Below, one piece after another: positions 1-6,914 of a DNA stretch of 7,935 bases. Position 1 is the stretch's first letter, and the number at the start of each line of letters is the position of its first letter. The notes beneath the pieces are model-generated. The model worked only from the letters and a program-made list of their open reading frames with translations, searched no databases and had not been told where the DNA came from. The position numbers were made by a program, and so were the translations under genes. The DNA is from Methanobacteriota archaeon (GTDB taxonomy: Archaea > Thermoplasmatota > Thermoplasmata > RBG-16-68-12): NCBI GenBank assembly GCA_005879045.1, contig VBLV01000168.1, positions 1 through 7,935 of the forward strand, written 5' to 3'.

Positions 1-885
1 CATGTCGTTCCCGCCCGTGACGTTGATCAGAACGCCGTGGGCGGTCGAGACATCGACCTCGAGGAGCGGAGAGTTGATGGCCTCCTCAATCGCCTCGACG
101 GCACGGTTGTCTCCGACGGCCTGGCTCTCGCCGAGGCCGATCATCGCGACCCCGCCGCCTTTCATGATCGTCTTCACGTCGTTGAAGTCGAGGTTCACGA
201 GGCCGGGCTTCGTGATGATCTCAGTGAGTCCCTTGATTGACCGCATCAGGACCTCGTCGGCGAACTTGAACGCGAGGTTCAGCGACTGCCGCGGCACGAG
301 GTCGAGCAACTTGTCGTTCGGGATCGTGATGACCGTGTCAGCCGCGTCCCGGAGGCGCTCGAGTCCCCATTCAGCGCTCTCCATTCGTAGCTTGCCTTCG
401 CCGCGGAACGGCAAGGTGACGACCGCGATCGTCAGCGCGCCCATCTCCTTCGCAAGCCGCGCGACATAGCCGCAGCTGCCCGTGCCGGTCCCGCCGCCGA
501 GCCCGCACGTCACGAAGACGATGTCCGCGCCTTGGACGATGGCCCGTAGTTCCTCTTCGGCCTCGCGGGCGGCCTCTTCGCCGATCTGCGGCAGGGCGCC
601 GGCCCCGAGGCCTTTCGTGATCCGACGACCGAGCAAGACCTTCTTCGGGGAGGCGATGTGGAGCAGGTGTTGCGCGTCCGTGTTGCATGCATACAGCTCC
701 GCCCCGACGATCCCCTCGTTGTAGACTCGGCCGATCGTGTTGCATCCTCCACCTCCGAGGCCGATGATCTTGATATTCGTCCGCATCTTGCTGAGCATCT
801 CTTCGAGCTCGGCGTCGACCCGGCTGTCTTCAAATGCGGGGGCACTCCCTTCCCGGGCGAGCACGTCTTCTAACATCGAGTTCAT
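1..885 (-). CDS. ftsZ: Cell division protein FtsZ (archaeal FtsZ1 type), C-terminus off the window
   Basis: Tubulin-family GTPase that polymerises at mid-cell into the archaeal division ring. The 295 residues visible begin [10 protein letters not shown] and stay open to the window edge, so roughly the last 70-100 residues of a normal FtsZ are missing. Visible motifs are the glycine-rich nucleotide loop GGGGCN (44-49), NTDAQHL (68-74), the tubulin signature GGGTGTGS (130-137), LPFRGEG (158-164) and the T7 catalytic loop NLDFNDV (231-237), with Asp233 and Asp236 placed to act on the GTP of the neighbouring subunit. The stretch around 225-254 ([11 protein letters not shown] through [10 protein letters not shown]) matches haloarchaeal FtsZ1 rather than FtsZ2 as I remember them. 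The start at 885 follows GCAGGTG five bases upstream, a good ribosome site, and no other in-frame ATG lies between it and the TATA box. Oddities: Cys48 in the first loop, and CGY (138-140) where most FtsZs have APV. It lies 137 bp downstream of the HD gene on the same strand but has its own candidate promoter. Confidence 0.96.
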   Translation of the reverse strand, partial: MNSMLEDVLAREGSAPAFEDSRVDAELEEMLSKMRTNIKIIGLGGGGCNTIGRVYNEGIVGAELYACNTDAQHLLHIASPKKVLLGRRITKGLGAGALPQIGEEAAREAEEELRAIVQGADIVFVTCGLGGGTGTGSCGYVARLAKEMGALTIAVVTLPFRGEGKLRMESAEWGLERLRDAADTVITIPNDKLLDLVPRQSLNLAFKFADEVLMRSIKGLTEIITKPGLVNLDFNDVKTIMKGGGVAMIGLGESQAVGDNRAVEAIEEAINSPLLEVDVSTAHGVLINVTGGNDM

Positions 886-890
886 TGCGA

Positions 891-897
891 CACCTGC
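891..897 (-). promoter_or_regulatory. Ribosome binding site of ftsZ
   Basis: GCAGGTG on the minus strand lies five bases before the ATG at 885. AGGTG pairs with the conserved CACCU of the 16S rRNA tail. It supports this start and implies a leadered ftsZ mRNA. Confidence 0.6.
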
Positions 898-940
898 AGA
901 GCCTGCGAGTTCATCCCATCCCGCAAGATGGCCGCGTATC

Positions 941-981
941 CGGCGGACGCTATTTAAAAGTTGTCGGACGAACGTCCGCCG
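941..981. repeat. Inverted repeat flanking the ftsZ TATA box
   Basis: CGGCGGACG (941-949) and its exact reverse complement CGTCCGCCG (973-981) sit on the two sides of the TATA box at 951-960. A third copy of the hexamer core, CGGACG at 965-970, forms a compact palindrome with 973-978 around a 2-bp spacer. The placement just upstream and downstream of the box fits transcription-factor sites. The GC-rich background makes such matches less surprising than they would otherwise be, and a role in ending the upstream HD transcript is an alternative. Confidence 0.45.
951..960 (-). promoter_or_regulatory. TATA box (archaeal box A) of ftsZ
   Basis: CTTTTAAATA on the minus strand is a strong AT island in very GC-rich surroundings. 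Transcription would start about 25 bases downstream, near 930, leaving a leader of about 45 nt that contains the ribosome site. The box is flanked by copies of CGGACG/CGTCCG at 944-949, 965-970 and 973-978; see the separate repeat entry. Confidence 0.65.
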
Positions 982-1022
982 CGTTGACAAACGCGCCGGA
1001 AACGTCGTTGAATGGAGGCTCT

Positions 1023-2315
1023 TCACCCGAAGAGCGCGGACATCGACGCCTTGCGCACCGCGTCGACGGACTCGGTCGGTGCCGCGACCATGACGACCCA
1101 GTCGACGACCTGGCGCACCTGGAGGGCGCGGCCCAACGGACTCACCTTCGAAAAGGGTTTCACGTCCCCGTCGTCGAGGATCGGGACTTCGGTCTTCGCG
1201 ATTCGAGGTTCGCTCAGGAGGAGTTCGGGTAGCGGGACGTCCACGATGACCTGACCGGGCTTGACGCCCGCTCGACGCGCGATGCGGTCCTCGACGCGAC
1301 GGCGCTCGTCCGGATCCTTGAACGACGCGAGCACGGCCCGAGTCGCATCGGTCAGGTCGTCCCGGTCCGACGCGAGGACGCGCTTGTAGAGCTTGCGGTA
1401 CTTCAGACGCAGCGCGATCTCCCGCTGGAGGGGTCCTTGGTGCACGAGCCAGTTCAGGAGCTCGTGGTCCACCATCTTCTGGATGTCCGCGATCGGCGCA
1501 TCGGAGCGTTCCACGGCGCGTGCGAGCATCTCCTCCGCGATGCGGACCGTCTTGTGGAAGTACACGGACGAGTACATGAGGCCCCGCGCGACGAGCATCC
1601 CCTCCAGCGCCGGGAGTCCTTTGCGGTCTAGCGCAAGCTCGCCTCGGTGGGTCCGGAGCGTCTGCAGGAGCCGCGAGAAGTCAATCGTCCCGTGGGTGGC
1701 ACCGGTGTAGTGCGCGTCCCGCATGAGGTAGTCGATCTGATCCGCATCCATCGGGCTGTGGATGATCTGCGCCAGGTAGCGCTTGGTTTCCTTCCGGCCC
1801 CCCGGCACGAGCAGGCCCGCACCTCTCTCCGACGGCCCGCGAATCAACGCGGCGACGGCCTCGGGATCCACCCCGTGCGTCTCGAGGACCTCGTGGATCC
1901 GCTTGACGTCCGGGAAGGCGCGCCGGTCCTCGGGGGATACGTTGTCGTCGTGACCGGTGATGATCCGCTGGGTGAGGTGCATGTGATCCACGGCGAGCTC
2001 GCGGCTCAGGACGTGCTCGAGCGTATGGGAGAACGGGCCATGGCCCACATCGTGCAAGAGGCCCGCCGCCTGGACGAGTTTTCGTTCGTCGTCCGAGAGG
2101 CCAAGGGCTCGCGCCATCTCCCCCGCGACATGGCCGACCCCGAGGCAGTGTTCCACGCGTGAATGGTTCGCCCCGGGGAACACGAGGTACGTGAGGCCGA
2201 GCTGGCGGATCGAATTCAATCGCTGAAGTTCGAGCGTTTCGAGGAGGTCGAGGGTCAGCGGATCAAGGCGAATCGTCCCGTGAACCGTATCCGTAATCGT
2301 CTTCAGATCCGCCAT
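1023..2315 (-). CDS. HD-superfamily phosphohydrolase (SAMHD1/dNTPase-like, COG1078)
   Basis: A 430-residue soluble HD-domain protein of the group that includes SAMHD1 and prokaryotic dNTP triphosphohydrolases, so hydrolysis of dNTPs or related nucleotides is likely; the true substrate is unknown. The order of motifs is that of the family: NHSRVEH (50-56), [12 protein letters not shown] (86-97) and [16 protein letters not shown] (190-205). Metal ligands are predicted as His56, His88, Asp89 and Asp192. Arg53, His92, Tyr196 and Asp200 match SAMHD1 nucleotide-contacting positions as I recall them. A helical region (about 240-265, ending [12 protein letters not shown]) and a basic, helical C-terminal extension follow. 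The open frame continues upstream to 2537, but that part overlaps the SBP gene and reads as low-quality sequence. The ATG at 2315 gives the family N-terminus ([22 protein letters not shown]) and lies 27 bases from a TATA box, so the mRNA is probably leaderless. Confidence 0.93.
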   Translation of the reverse strand: MADLKTITDTVHGTIRLDPLTLDLLETLELQRLNSIRQLGLTYLVFPGANHSRVEHCLGVGHVAGEMARALGLSDDERKLVQAAGLLHDVGHGPFSHTLEHVLSRELAVDHMHLTQRIITGHDDNVSPEDRRAFPDVKRIHEVLETHGVDPEAVAALIRGPSERGAGLLVPGGRKETKRYLAQIIHSPMDADQIDYLMRDAHYTGATHGTIDFSRLLQTLRTHRGELALDRKGLPALEGMLVARGLMYSSVYFHKTVRIAEEMLARAVERSDAPIADIQKMVDHELLNWLVHQGPLQREIALRLKYRKLYKRVLASDRDDLTDATRAVLASFKDPDERRRVEDRIARRAGVKPGQVIVDVPLPELLLSEPRIAKTEVPILDDGDVKPFSKVSPLGRALQVRQVVDWVVMVAAPTESVDAVRKASMSALFG

Positions 2316-2337
2316 CCGACGCGCCAGCCCGTACCCG

Positions 2338-2346
2338 CATATATAG
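2338..2346 (-). promoter_or_regulatory. TATA box of the HD phosphohydrolase gene
   Basis: CTATATATG on the minus strand is a near-consensus archaeal box A. Its centre lies about 27 bases from the A of the ATG at 2315, the normal box-to-start-site distance, so transcription should begin at or beside the start codon. No Shine-Dalgarno sequence precedes the ATG. This fixes the start and rules out the longer open frame. Confidence 0.75.
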
Positions 2347-2428
2347 ATTCGGCGAGACCGTTTGATGAACTCTCCGCCGGATGTCGTTGCGGATGAATCG
2401 TCGCGATCCTGACGCCGCGCAGACCCGT

Positions 2429-5083
2429 CTAGGCCTTGGACAAGCGATAGTAGTCCAGGCCCCACAGCATCGGGTTGAAGTAGTAACCGGTGACCCACGC
2501 GCGCTCGACGTGAAAACTCGTCGCTTGAAACACCCATAGGTACGGCAGGTCGTCAAGGACGGCGCGGGCGGACAGATCGAGAAAATCTTGGACGCGTGTG
2601 GTCTCGTTCAACTCGCCGGTCGCGGCATCGATGAGCGCATCCAAGGTCGCGTTGCCGTACCCGATCCACGTCGGAAACGGACTCCCTGTCCGAAGGAATG
2701 GCACGACGGAATCGAGGGGATCGGCGAAGGTCGCAGCCCACGAAAAGAGGGCGAGCGGGAGGCCGCCGGAGTGCAACGCTCGTTCGTATGCCGCGGCGCC
2801 CAACGATCGAATGTCCACCCGAATCGCCCCGGGGACACCTTTCTGCGAATGCAAGGCCTCGAGGCCCTGGGCGACCAGTCGACAGCCCTGTTCTTCGTAT
2901 CCATTACCGGCGCGGTGGTACAAGGTGAGATTGAATCCCGACACCCAATACGGCGTCGCGTTCAGCTCGACCGCGGCCGCGGCCAAGTCGAACGGGAAGA
3001 GAGGGATGCTCGCATTGTATCCGGGGAGGCCGAGCGGAACGGGCCCGCGGGGCTGCAGGCCTGCATCGTGGGTCACGTTCACAAGGAAGCCGCCATAGTC
3101 GAACGCGTACGTGAACGCCCTCCGCACGTGGACGTCCGCGAAGAAGGTGCTGGGCACCGTGATGGCATCCGGCGCCGCCATGAAGTTGATCTTCTGGTTG
3201 TACCCAAAAAACGACACGTCGAACGCGGGTCGGTCCTTCGCGATTCGCAACGTCGGTGACCTCGGCGTCCCGTCCGGGTTCATCACGTCCCACTGATGGT
3301 CGCGACTGATCCCGGCCGAGTCCACGTCGCCCGCGAGGAGCATGAATTCGCGGCTCAGAACATCGCGCACGGGAAGGATATGGACCGATGGGGTTTTCCC
3401 CGCGCCACGCCAGTACTGGTCGAACCGTGCCAACACGATGGCTTGGTTGGAAGACCACGTCGCCAAGGTGAACGGTCCACTCCCGCACTCAGCGCCTCGG
3501 GCGAGGAGGGAATTAGGGACTCCCCATCGGACGCCGCCGTTTCTCCCGACGCACGATTCCGACAGGATGGAGCCAAAGGTCGAAGCGAGAATGGGCAAGA
3601 ATGCGGGATACGGCCGCAGGAGATGGAACACCACGGAATAGTTCCCCGTTGGCATCGTCGTCGAATTGCTCACCGCCCATGCCGTCGAGACGTTCAGCGC
3701 CGTCGTATCCCACGACGGTTCTGGCGGCAGGGCCGCGCTCATGTACCCTGGTACCTCGGCTCGCACCGGGAACGTCTTGTTGGCCCAGTCCCCAATCGTG
3801 CAGTTCTGCCGGCCTGGGATCGAGGGATTGCAGTCCGCGCCCGCGAAGGTGCTGATCAGATTCGTCATGAGGCGCTCCAGGATCCGCGGCGGTCCGACCG
3901 GAGCGTGGAGCGCGAGGAGGCGCCGGAACGAGGCCGAGACATCCCGCGCCGTCATGGGCGTGAGGTCGTGGAAGACTACATCCTGCCGCAACTGGAACGT
4001 GTAGTTCTTCCCGTCCGCGGACGTGCCGTTGTTTGCAATCGACGGGACGTCGGTGGCAAGGCGGGGCACGAGTGGATCGACGCTTTCGCTGTCGGATGGG
4101 AATGTGACGAGGGTTTCGTAGACGTTCTGCAGGACCTCTCCGCCGGCCGACTCGTTGTCGATGGCCGGCTCCAGCGAATCCGGCTCTCGCGCCGTCGCGG
4201 ATGCGAAGATGTCCGGATACTTGAGCTGAGGCGTCGGAGCTCCTGAGGACACGCGCACGGTGTATCCCGCGGACGTCGTCAATGCGCCTGACGACATGCT
4301 CAGGCGAACGAAGTAGTTCCCGGGCGACGAGAATCGGTGCGCGGTCTGGCCGACCTCAACCGCGGTGCCGGTCGTGTTCGCGGTTCCGTCCCCCCAGGAG
4401 TAATCGAACGAAAACCACGATGCGTTCTCCGCAGCACTCACCACGGTGTATGTTCCGCCAAGGGAGGCGTTCGATGCGTTATTCCACGCCCACACGTACG
4501 CCCACGAGGCGTTCCCGCTGAAACGGACTTCGGAACCCGCGGCCGCCGAGGAACGGTTTGCCGTGAGCACGGCGAGTCCAGTTGCCGCGACGCAGGTGAC
4601 GGTACAACTCGACGGCGGTGGCGGGCTTGGAGGGATCTCTCCATCTCGCGGATTGGACCGGACGTGAATGAACAGAAGTCGGTCATCGTTCGTTGCGACC
4701 CCGCCTTTTCCATCGCTGACGGTCAAGAGCGCGATGTACCAACCGGGTGCGCCATAGGCGTGGGTCAGTTGGATGTCCGATCCCGTCTGCCCGTCGCCAA
4801 AGTTCCAGGAATAGCTCAGTGCGTCGCCGTCGGGGTCGGTCGCGTGAGCCGTGAAGCTCAGAGGTGCAGGAGGGGAGGCCAAGGTCGCCGTGTCACTGCT
4901 GACAGCCACGTCGATGATCGACGGCGGGCGGTTGGGCTGTCGAACCGCGATGGCGAGAGCCGTGATCGTCACCAGCCCGACGACCAGGACTGCAGTGATG
5001 CGGCCCCAGGGCCGGCGGTGAGGACCCTCGGCGCCCGGCGGAACGTCGACGCGTCCTCCCTCCGCGTCCGCCTCGGGCTCCAT
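2429..5083 (-). CDS. Membrane-anchored solute-binding protein (SBP family 5) with two N-terminal PKD domains
   Basis: An 884-residue cell-surface protein. Residues 1-29 are polar, then comes one hydrophobic segment (about 30-47, AVLVVGLVTITALAIAV) with no lipobox cysteine, so it is best read as an N-in signal anchor. Two PKD folds follow: about 53-141 with YSWNFGDG (91-98) and DPDGDALSYSW, and about 170-278 with FDYSWGDG (226-233). A Pro/Ser linker (150-159) separates them. From about 290 to the end the protein matches the extracellular binding protein of oligopeptide/dipeptide ABC importers: LQNVYETLVTF (318-328), YTFQLRQDVVFHDLTPMTARDV (361-382, split by a variable Asp-Val), GSGPF (534-538) and WAATFADPLD (782-791). 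I count 20 N-x-S/T sequons, as expected for a glycosylated archaeal surface protein. Six of seven cysteines fall in close pairs (160/164, 418/428, 511/533), which suggests disulfides. No permease or ATPase gene lies in the window, so its transporter partner and ligand are unknown. The start follows GGAGGGGAG. Confidence 0.92.
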   Translation of the reverse strand: MEPEADAEGGRVDVPPGAEGPHRRPWGRITAVLVVGLVTITALAIAVRQPNRPPSIIDVAVSSDTATLASPPAPLSFTAHATDPDGDALSYSWNFGDGQTGSDIQLTHAYGAPGWYIALLTVSDGKGGVATNDDRLLFIHVRSNPRDGEIPPSPPPPSSCTVTCVAATGLAVLTANRSSAAAGSEVRFSGNASWAYVWAWNNASNASLGGTYTVVSAAENASWFSFDYSWGDGTANTTGTAVEVGQTAHRFSSPGNYFVRLSMSSGALTTSAGYTVRVSSGAPTPQLKYPDIFASATAREPDSLEPAIDNESAGGEVLQNVYETLVTFPSDSESVDPLVPRLATDVPSIANNGTSADGKNYTFQLRQDVVFHDLTPMTARDVSASFRRLLALHAPVGPPRILERLMTNLISTFAGADCNPSIPGRQNCTIGDWANKTFPVRAEVPGYMSAALPPEPSWDTTALNVSTAWAVSNSTTMPTGNYSVVFHLLRPYPAFLPILASTFGSILSESCVGRNGGVRWGVPNSLLARGAECGSGPFTLATWSSNQAIVLARFDQYWRGAGKTPSVHILPVRDVLSREFMLLAGDVDSAGISRDHQWDVMNPDGTPRSPTLRIAKDRPAFDVSFFGYNQKINFMAAPDAITVPSTFFADVHVRRAFTYAFDYGGFLVNVTHDAGLQPRGPVPLGLPGYNASIPLFPFDLAAAAVELNATPYWVSGFNLTLYHRAGNGYEEQGCRLVAQGLEALHSQKGVPGAIRVDIRSLGAAAYERALHSGGLPLALFSWAATFADPLDSVVPFLRTGSPFPTWIGYGNATLDALIDAATGELNETTRVQDFLDLSARAVLDDLPYLWVFQATSFHVERAWVTGYYFNPMLWGLDYYRLSKA

Positions 5084-5087
5084 ACAA

Positions 5088-5096
5088 CTCCCCTCC
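5088..5096 (-). promoter_or_regulatory. Ribosome binding site of the PKD-SBP gene
   Basis: GGAGGGGAG on the minus strand ends four bases before the ATG at 5083; its GGAGG core is eight bases away. It is the strongest Shine-Dalgarno match in the window and supports this start. Confidence 0.7.
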
Positions 5097-5119
5097 GGGC
5101 CGGAATTCGTAGAAAGGGG

Positions 5120-5129
5120 GAGTCGACTC
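5120..5129. promoter_or_regulatory. Palindrome next to the SBP TATA box, possible operator
   Basis: GAGTCGACTC is a perfect 10-bp palindrome immediately downstream of the TATA-like element at 5130-5140, between the box and the expected transcription start. A bound protein here would block polymerase recruitment. A related AAGTCGAC occurs at 5162-5169 inside a hairpin. The regulator is not identifiable from this window. Confidence 0.35.
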
Positions 5130-5140
5130 TAATAGTTTAT
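5130..5140 (-). promoter_or_regulatory. TATA box of the PKD-SBP gene
   Basis: ATAAACTATTA on the minus strand is the main AT-rich element upstream of the gene. A start site about 26 bases downstream, near 5109, would give a leader of about 25 nt that includes the ribosome site. Confidence 0.5.
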
Positions 5141-5159
5141 CAGACGAAGCTCGAACCCT

Positions 5160-5180
5160 GCAAGTCGACGGTGGACTTGC
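5160..5180. repeat. Short perfect stem-loop in the divergent intergenic region
   Basis: GCAAGTC (5160-5166) and GACTTGC (5174-5180) form a 7-bp stem with a 7-base loop. A G-T wobble and two further G-C pairs extend it past one mismatch. It lies between the SBP promoter and the tRNA promoter. No T-run follows on either strand, so a terminator is not supported; a DNA site or part of an upstream leader are the alternatives. Confidence 0.4.
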
Positions 5181-5264
5181 GAGGACACTTCAGAGAAACG
5201 CGCCGATCGCATTCCAGTTTCCCGTCGCTCGGGTCCCTTCCGCGAGGACGCGAATGCGTCTCCA

Positions 5265-5276
5265 AAGTTTCAATTA
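5265..5276 (+). promoter_or_regulatory. Candidate box A of the tRNA-Cys gene
   Basis: AAGTTTCAATTA, preceded by a purine-rich CCAAAG stretch like an archaeal BRE, is centred about 30 bases before the first base of the tRNA. The spacing suits a start a few bases ahead of the mature 5' end. Confidence 0.45.
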
Positions 5277-5300
5277 CGGCGCGTCGGTTGGGCGAGCGAC

Positions 5301-5373
5301 GCCGGGGTGACAGAGCGGCTAATGTGACCGACTGCAGATCGGTTTCCAGAGGGTTCGACTCCCTCCCCCGGCA
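5301..5373 (+). tRNA. tRNA-Cys (anticodon GCA)
   Basis: A complete cloverleaf without an intron. The acceptor stem is GCCGGGG paired with CCCCGGC. The D arm has a 3-bp ACA/TGT stem and a loop with A14, G18, G19 and A21. The anticodon stem is ACCGA/TCGGT with loop CTGCAGA, giving anticodon GCA with T33 and G37. The variable loop is TTCCA, and the T arm is GAGGG-TTCGACT-CCCTC. CCA is not encoded; the next bases are TCCG. The discriminator base is A, whereas tRNA-Cys almost always has U73, a main recognition element for cysteinyl-tRNA synthetase. Position 48 is A opposite G15, also not the usual pyrimidine. The gene lies directly upstream of two cysteine-biosynthesis genes on the same strand. 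Confidence 0.93.
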
Positions 5374-5485
5374 TCCGCGAAGACGGAGCCCGGCGGTCCA
5401 TTCCGAGTCAGCTTCGCACGACTTCGGCCCGTACGAACTCAAATCCGCGTTCAGACGACACTGGCCGTTGAACGACCCGCGCACG

Positions 5486-5494
5486 TTCTTATAG
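5486..5494 (+). promoter_or_regulatory. TATA box of the cystathionine beta-synthase gene
   Basis: TTCTTATAG is the clearest box A candidate ahead of the start at 5540. Transcription would begin around 5516-5523, leaving a leader of about 17-24 nt. A 6-bp inverted repeat, CGTTCA (5448-5453) and TGAACG (5469-5474), lies just upstream and could be an activator site, though arms this short arise by chance. Confidence 0.5.
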
Positions 5495-5522
5495 CGACCA
5501 TCCTTTTCATCGAACGTCGGCG

Positions 5523-5537
5523 ATGGGGTCGGCCTAG
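5523..5537 (+). other. Possible four-codon upstream ORF (Met-Gly-Ser-Ala-stop)
   Basis: ATGGGGTCGGCCTAG lies in the short leader of the cystathionine beta-synthase gene. Its stop codon ends two bases before the ATG of the main gene. With the expected start site near 5516-5523 this would be the first ATG of the message, possibly leaderless. Its translation is not shown by anything in the sequence, and chance occurrence is quite possible. Confidence 0.25.
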
Positions 5538-5539
5538 GA

Positions 5540-6910
5540 ATGCGATACTTCGAGAGCATCCTCGACACGATCGGGAACACGCCCCTGGTCAAGCTGCCGA
5601 AAATCATGGCGGGCGTCCCCTGCCTCGCGCTCGCGAAGCTCGAGATGATGAACCCGGGCGGAAGCGTGAAAGACCGAATCGGCGAGAAGATGATCGAGGA
5701 CGCCGAGGCGAAAGGGCTGCTGAAACCCGGGGGGACGATCATCGAGCCGACGAGCGGAAACACGGGCCTCGGGCTGGCGATGGTCGCGGCGATCAAGGGC
5801 TACCGCGCGGTCTTCACGATGCCGGACAAAATGAGCCGGGAGAAAATCGATCTCCTGAAGGCCCTCGGGGCCCGGGTCGTCGTGACGCCCACCGCGGTCC
5901 CGCCGGAACACCCGGACTCCTATTACCGCGTCGCGGAGCGAATCCATCGGGACACGCCGAACTCGATCTTGCCCAATCAATACGCGAACCAAGCGAATCC
6001 GCGGGCGCACTACGAGACGACCGGCCCGGAAATCTGGCGGGACACGGACGGGACGGTCACGCATTTCGTGTGTGGGATGGGGACCGGCGGCACGATTAGC
6101 GGCGTGGGCAAGTTCCTCAAAGAAAAGAACCCAAAGGTCCAAGTGATCGGGGTCGACCCGCTCGGATCGATCTTGAAGGACTACTTCTACAAGAAGGAGT
6201 CAATGAAGGCCCACACGTACAAGATCGAGGGAATCGGGGAGGACTTCGTGCCCGAGTCCACCTGGTTCGACACGATCGATGAAATCGTGAAGGTGGGCGA
6301 CAAAGAGTCGTACCTAATGACACGCCGCCTCGCCCGAGAGGAAGGGATCCTCGCGGGCAGCTCGAGCGGTGCCGCGGTCGTCGCGGCGAGACGGATCGGA
6401 GAGAATCTGGGTCCACACGACGTGATGGTCGTCCTCTTGCCCGACACGGGAGAGCGCTACCTGTCGAAGGCGCACAACGAGGAGTGGTTGAAGGAGCAAG
6501 GCTACCTGGAGGAACCGGTCGCACCGCTCATGACAATCCTCCGGGCGAAGGAGCGAACGATTCCGGGGGTCATCACGATCGACATCGCCGCGAAGGTCCG
6601 CGAAGCGGCCGACATGATGCGACAGTACAACGTGTCCCAGCTCCCGGTCATGGATACGGGCATCCTCGTCGGCAGCCTGCGGGAGGAGATCCTCATGAAG
6701 GCTCTGCTCGAGAATCCGAAGATGTACGACGATTACGTCGCCAAGGTCATGGAGAAACCATTCCCCATCGTGGAGCCGGGGGCCGATCTCGAGCAGGTGT
6801 ACAAACTGTTGATGCGCGGCAATCCGGCCGTCGTCATCGGCAAGGAGAACCGGCTCGAAGGGATCATCACCCGCATCGACGTCATCGAGTACCTGGCGGG
6901 CCGGGCGTAG
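5540..6910 (+). CDS. Cystathionine beta-synthase with two C-terminal CBS domains
   Basis: A 456-residue fold-type II PLP enzyme. It is predicted to condense serine (or an activated serine) with homocysteine to cystathionine, the first step of reverse transsulfuration. The PLP lysine is Lys44 in NPGGSVKDRI (38-47). The substrate loop is TSGNTG (71-76) and the phosphate-binding loop GTGGT (181-185). MPDKMSREKIDLLKALGA (94-111) and VDPLGSIL (205-212) with EGIGEDFVP (230-238) resemble human CBS more than plain cysteine synthase CysK. The C-terminal part (about 330-453) is a pair of CBS modules (VSQLPVMD near 365, LEGIITRIDVIEYL at 439-452), expected to bind an adenosyl ligand and tune activity. 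The N-terminal haem segment of animal CBS is absent. A cysteine synthase using O-acetylserine or O-phosphoserine with sulfide cannot be excluded by sequence alone, but the gamma-family gene 45 bp downstream favours the transsulfuration role. Confidence 0.93.
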   Translation: MRYFESILDTIGNTPLVKLPKIMAGVPCLALAKLEMMNPGGSVKDRIGEKMIEDAEAKGLLKPGGTIIEPTSGNTGLGLAMVAAIKGYRAVFTMPDKMSREKIDLLKALGARVVVTPTAVPPEHPDSYYRVAERIHRDTPNSILPNQYANQANPRAHYETTGPEIWRDTDGTVTHFVCGMGTGGTISGVGKFLKEKNPKVQVIGVDPLGSILKDYFYKKESMKAHTYKIEGIGEDFVPESTWFDTIDEIVKVGDKESYLMTRRLAREEGILAGSSSGAAVVAARRIGENLGPHDVMVVLLPDTGERYLSKAHNEEWLKEQGYLEEPVAPLMTILRAKERTIPGVITIDIAAKVREAADMMRQYNVSQLPVMDTGILVGSLREEILMKALLENPKMYDDYVAKVMEKPFPIVEPGADLEQVYKLLMRGNPAVVIGKENRLEGIITRIDVIEYLAGRA

Positions 6911-6914
6911 CAAG

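Noticed and set aside
2316..2537. An N-terminal extension of the HD protein open frame by 74 codons
   Set aside because: It overlaps the 3' end of the SBP gene, resembles no family N-terminus, and lies upstream of the TATA box that places the start at 2315.
3296..4246. A 316-codon plus-strand open frame
   Set aside because: Entirely antisense to the well-supported SBP binding domain; no recognisable motif or promoter.
5374..5485. A terminator or small RNA after the tRNA
   Set aside because: No T-rich run or convincing hairpin followed by T residues is visible; only a 6-bp inverted repeat that may be chance.
4337..5494. A 385-codon plus-strand open frame
   Set aside because: It is antisense to the SBP gene and runs straight through the tRNA. 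Its translation is Arg-rich and low in information, as expected of a chance frame in GC-rich DNA.
5301..5540. A T-box or tRNA-like leader controlling the cysteine genes
   Set aside because: The element folds as a complete tRNA with its own promoter. There is no specifier stem or antiterminator, and T-boxes are not known in archaea.
5140..5796. A 218-codon minus-strand open frame
   Set aside because: Antisense to the tRNA and the start of the cystathionine beta-synthase gene, with no family resemblance.
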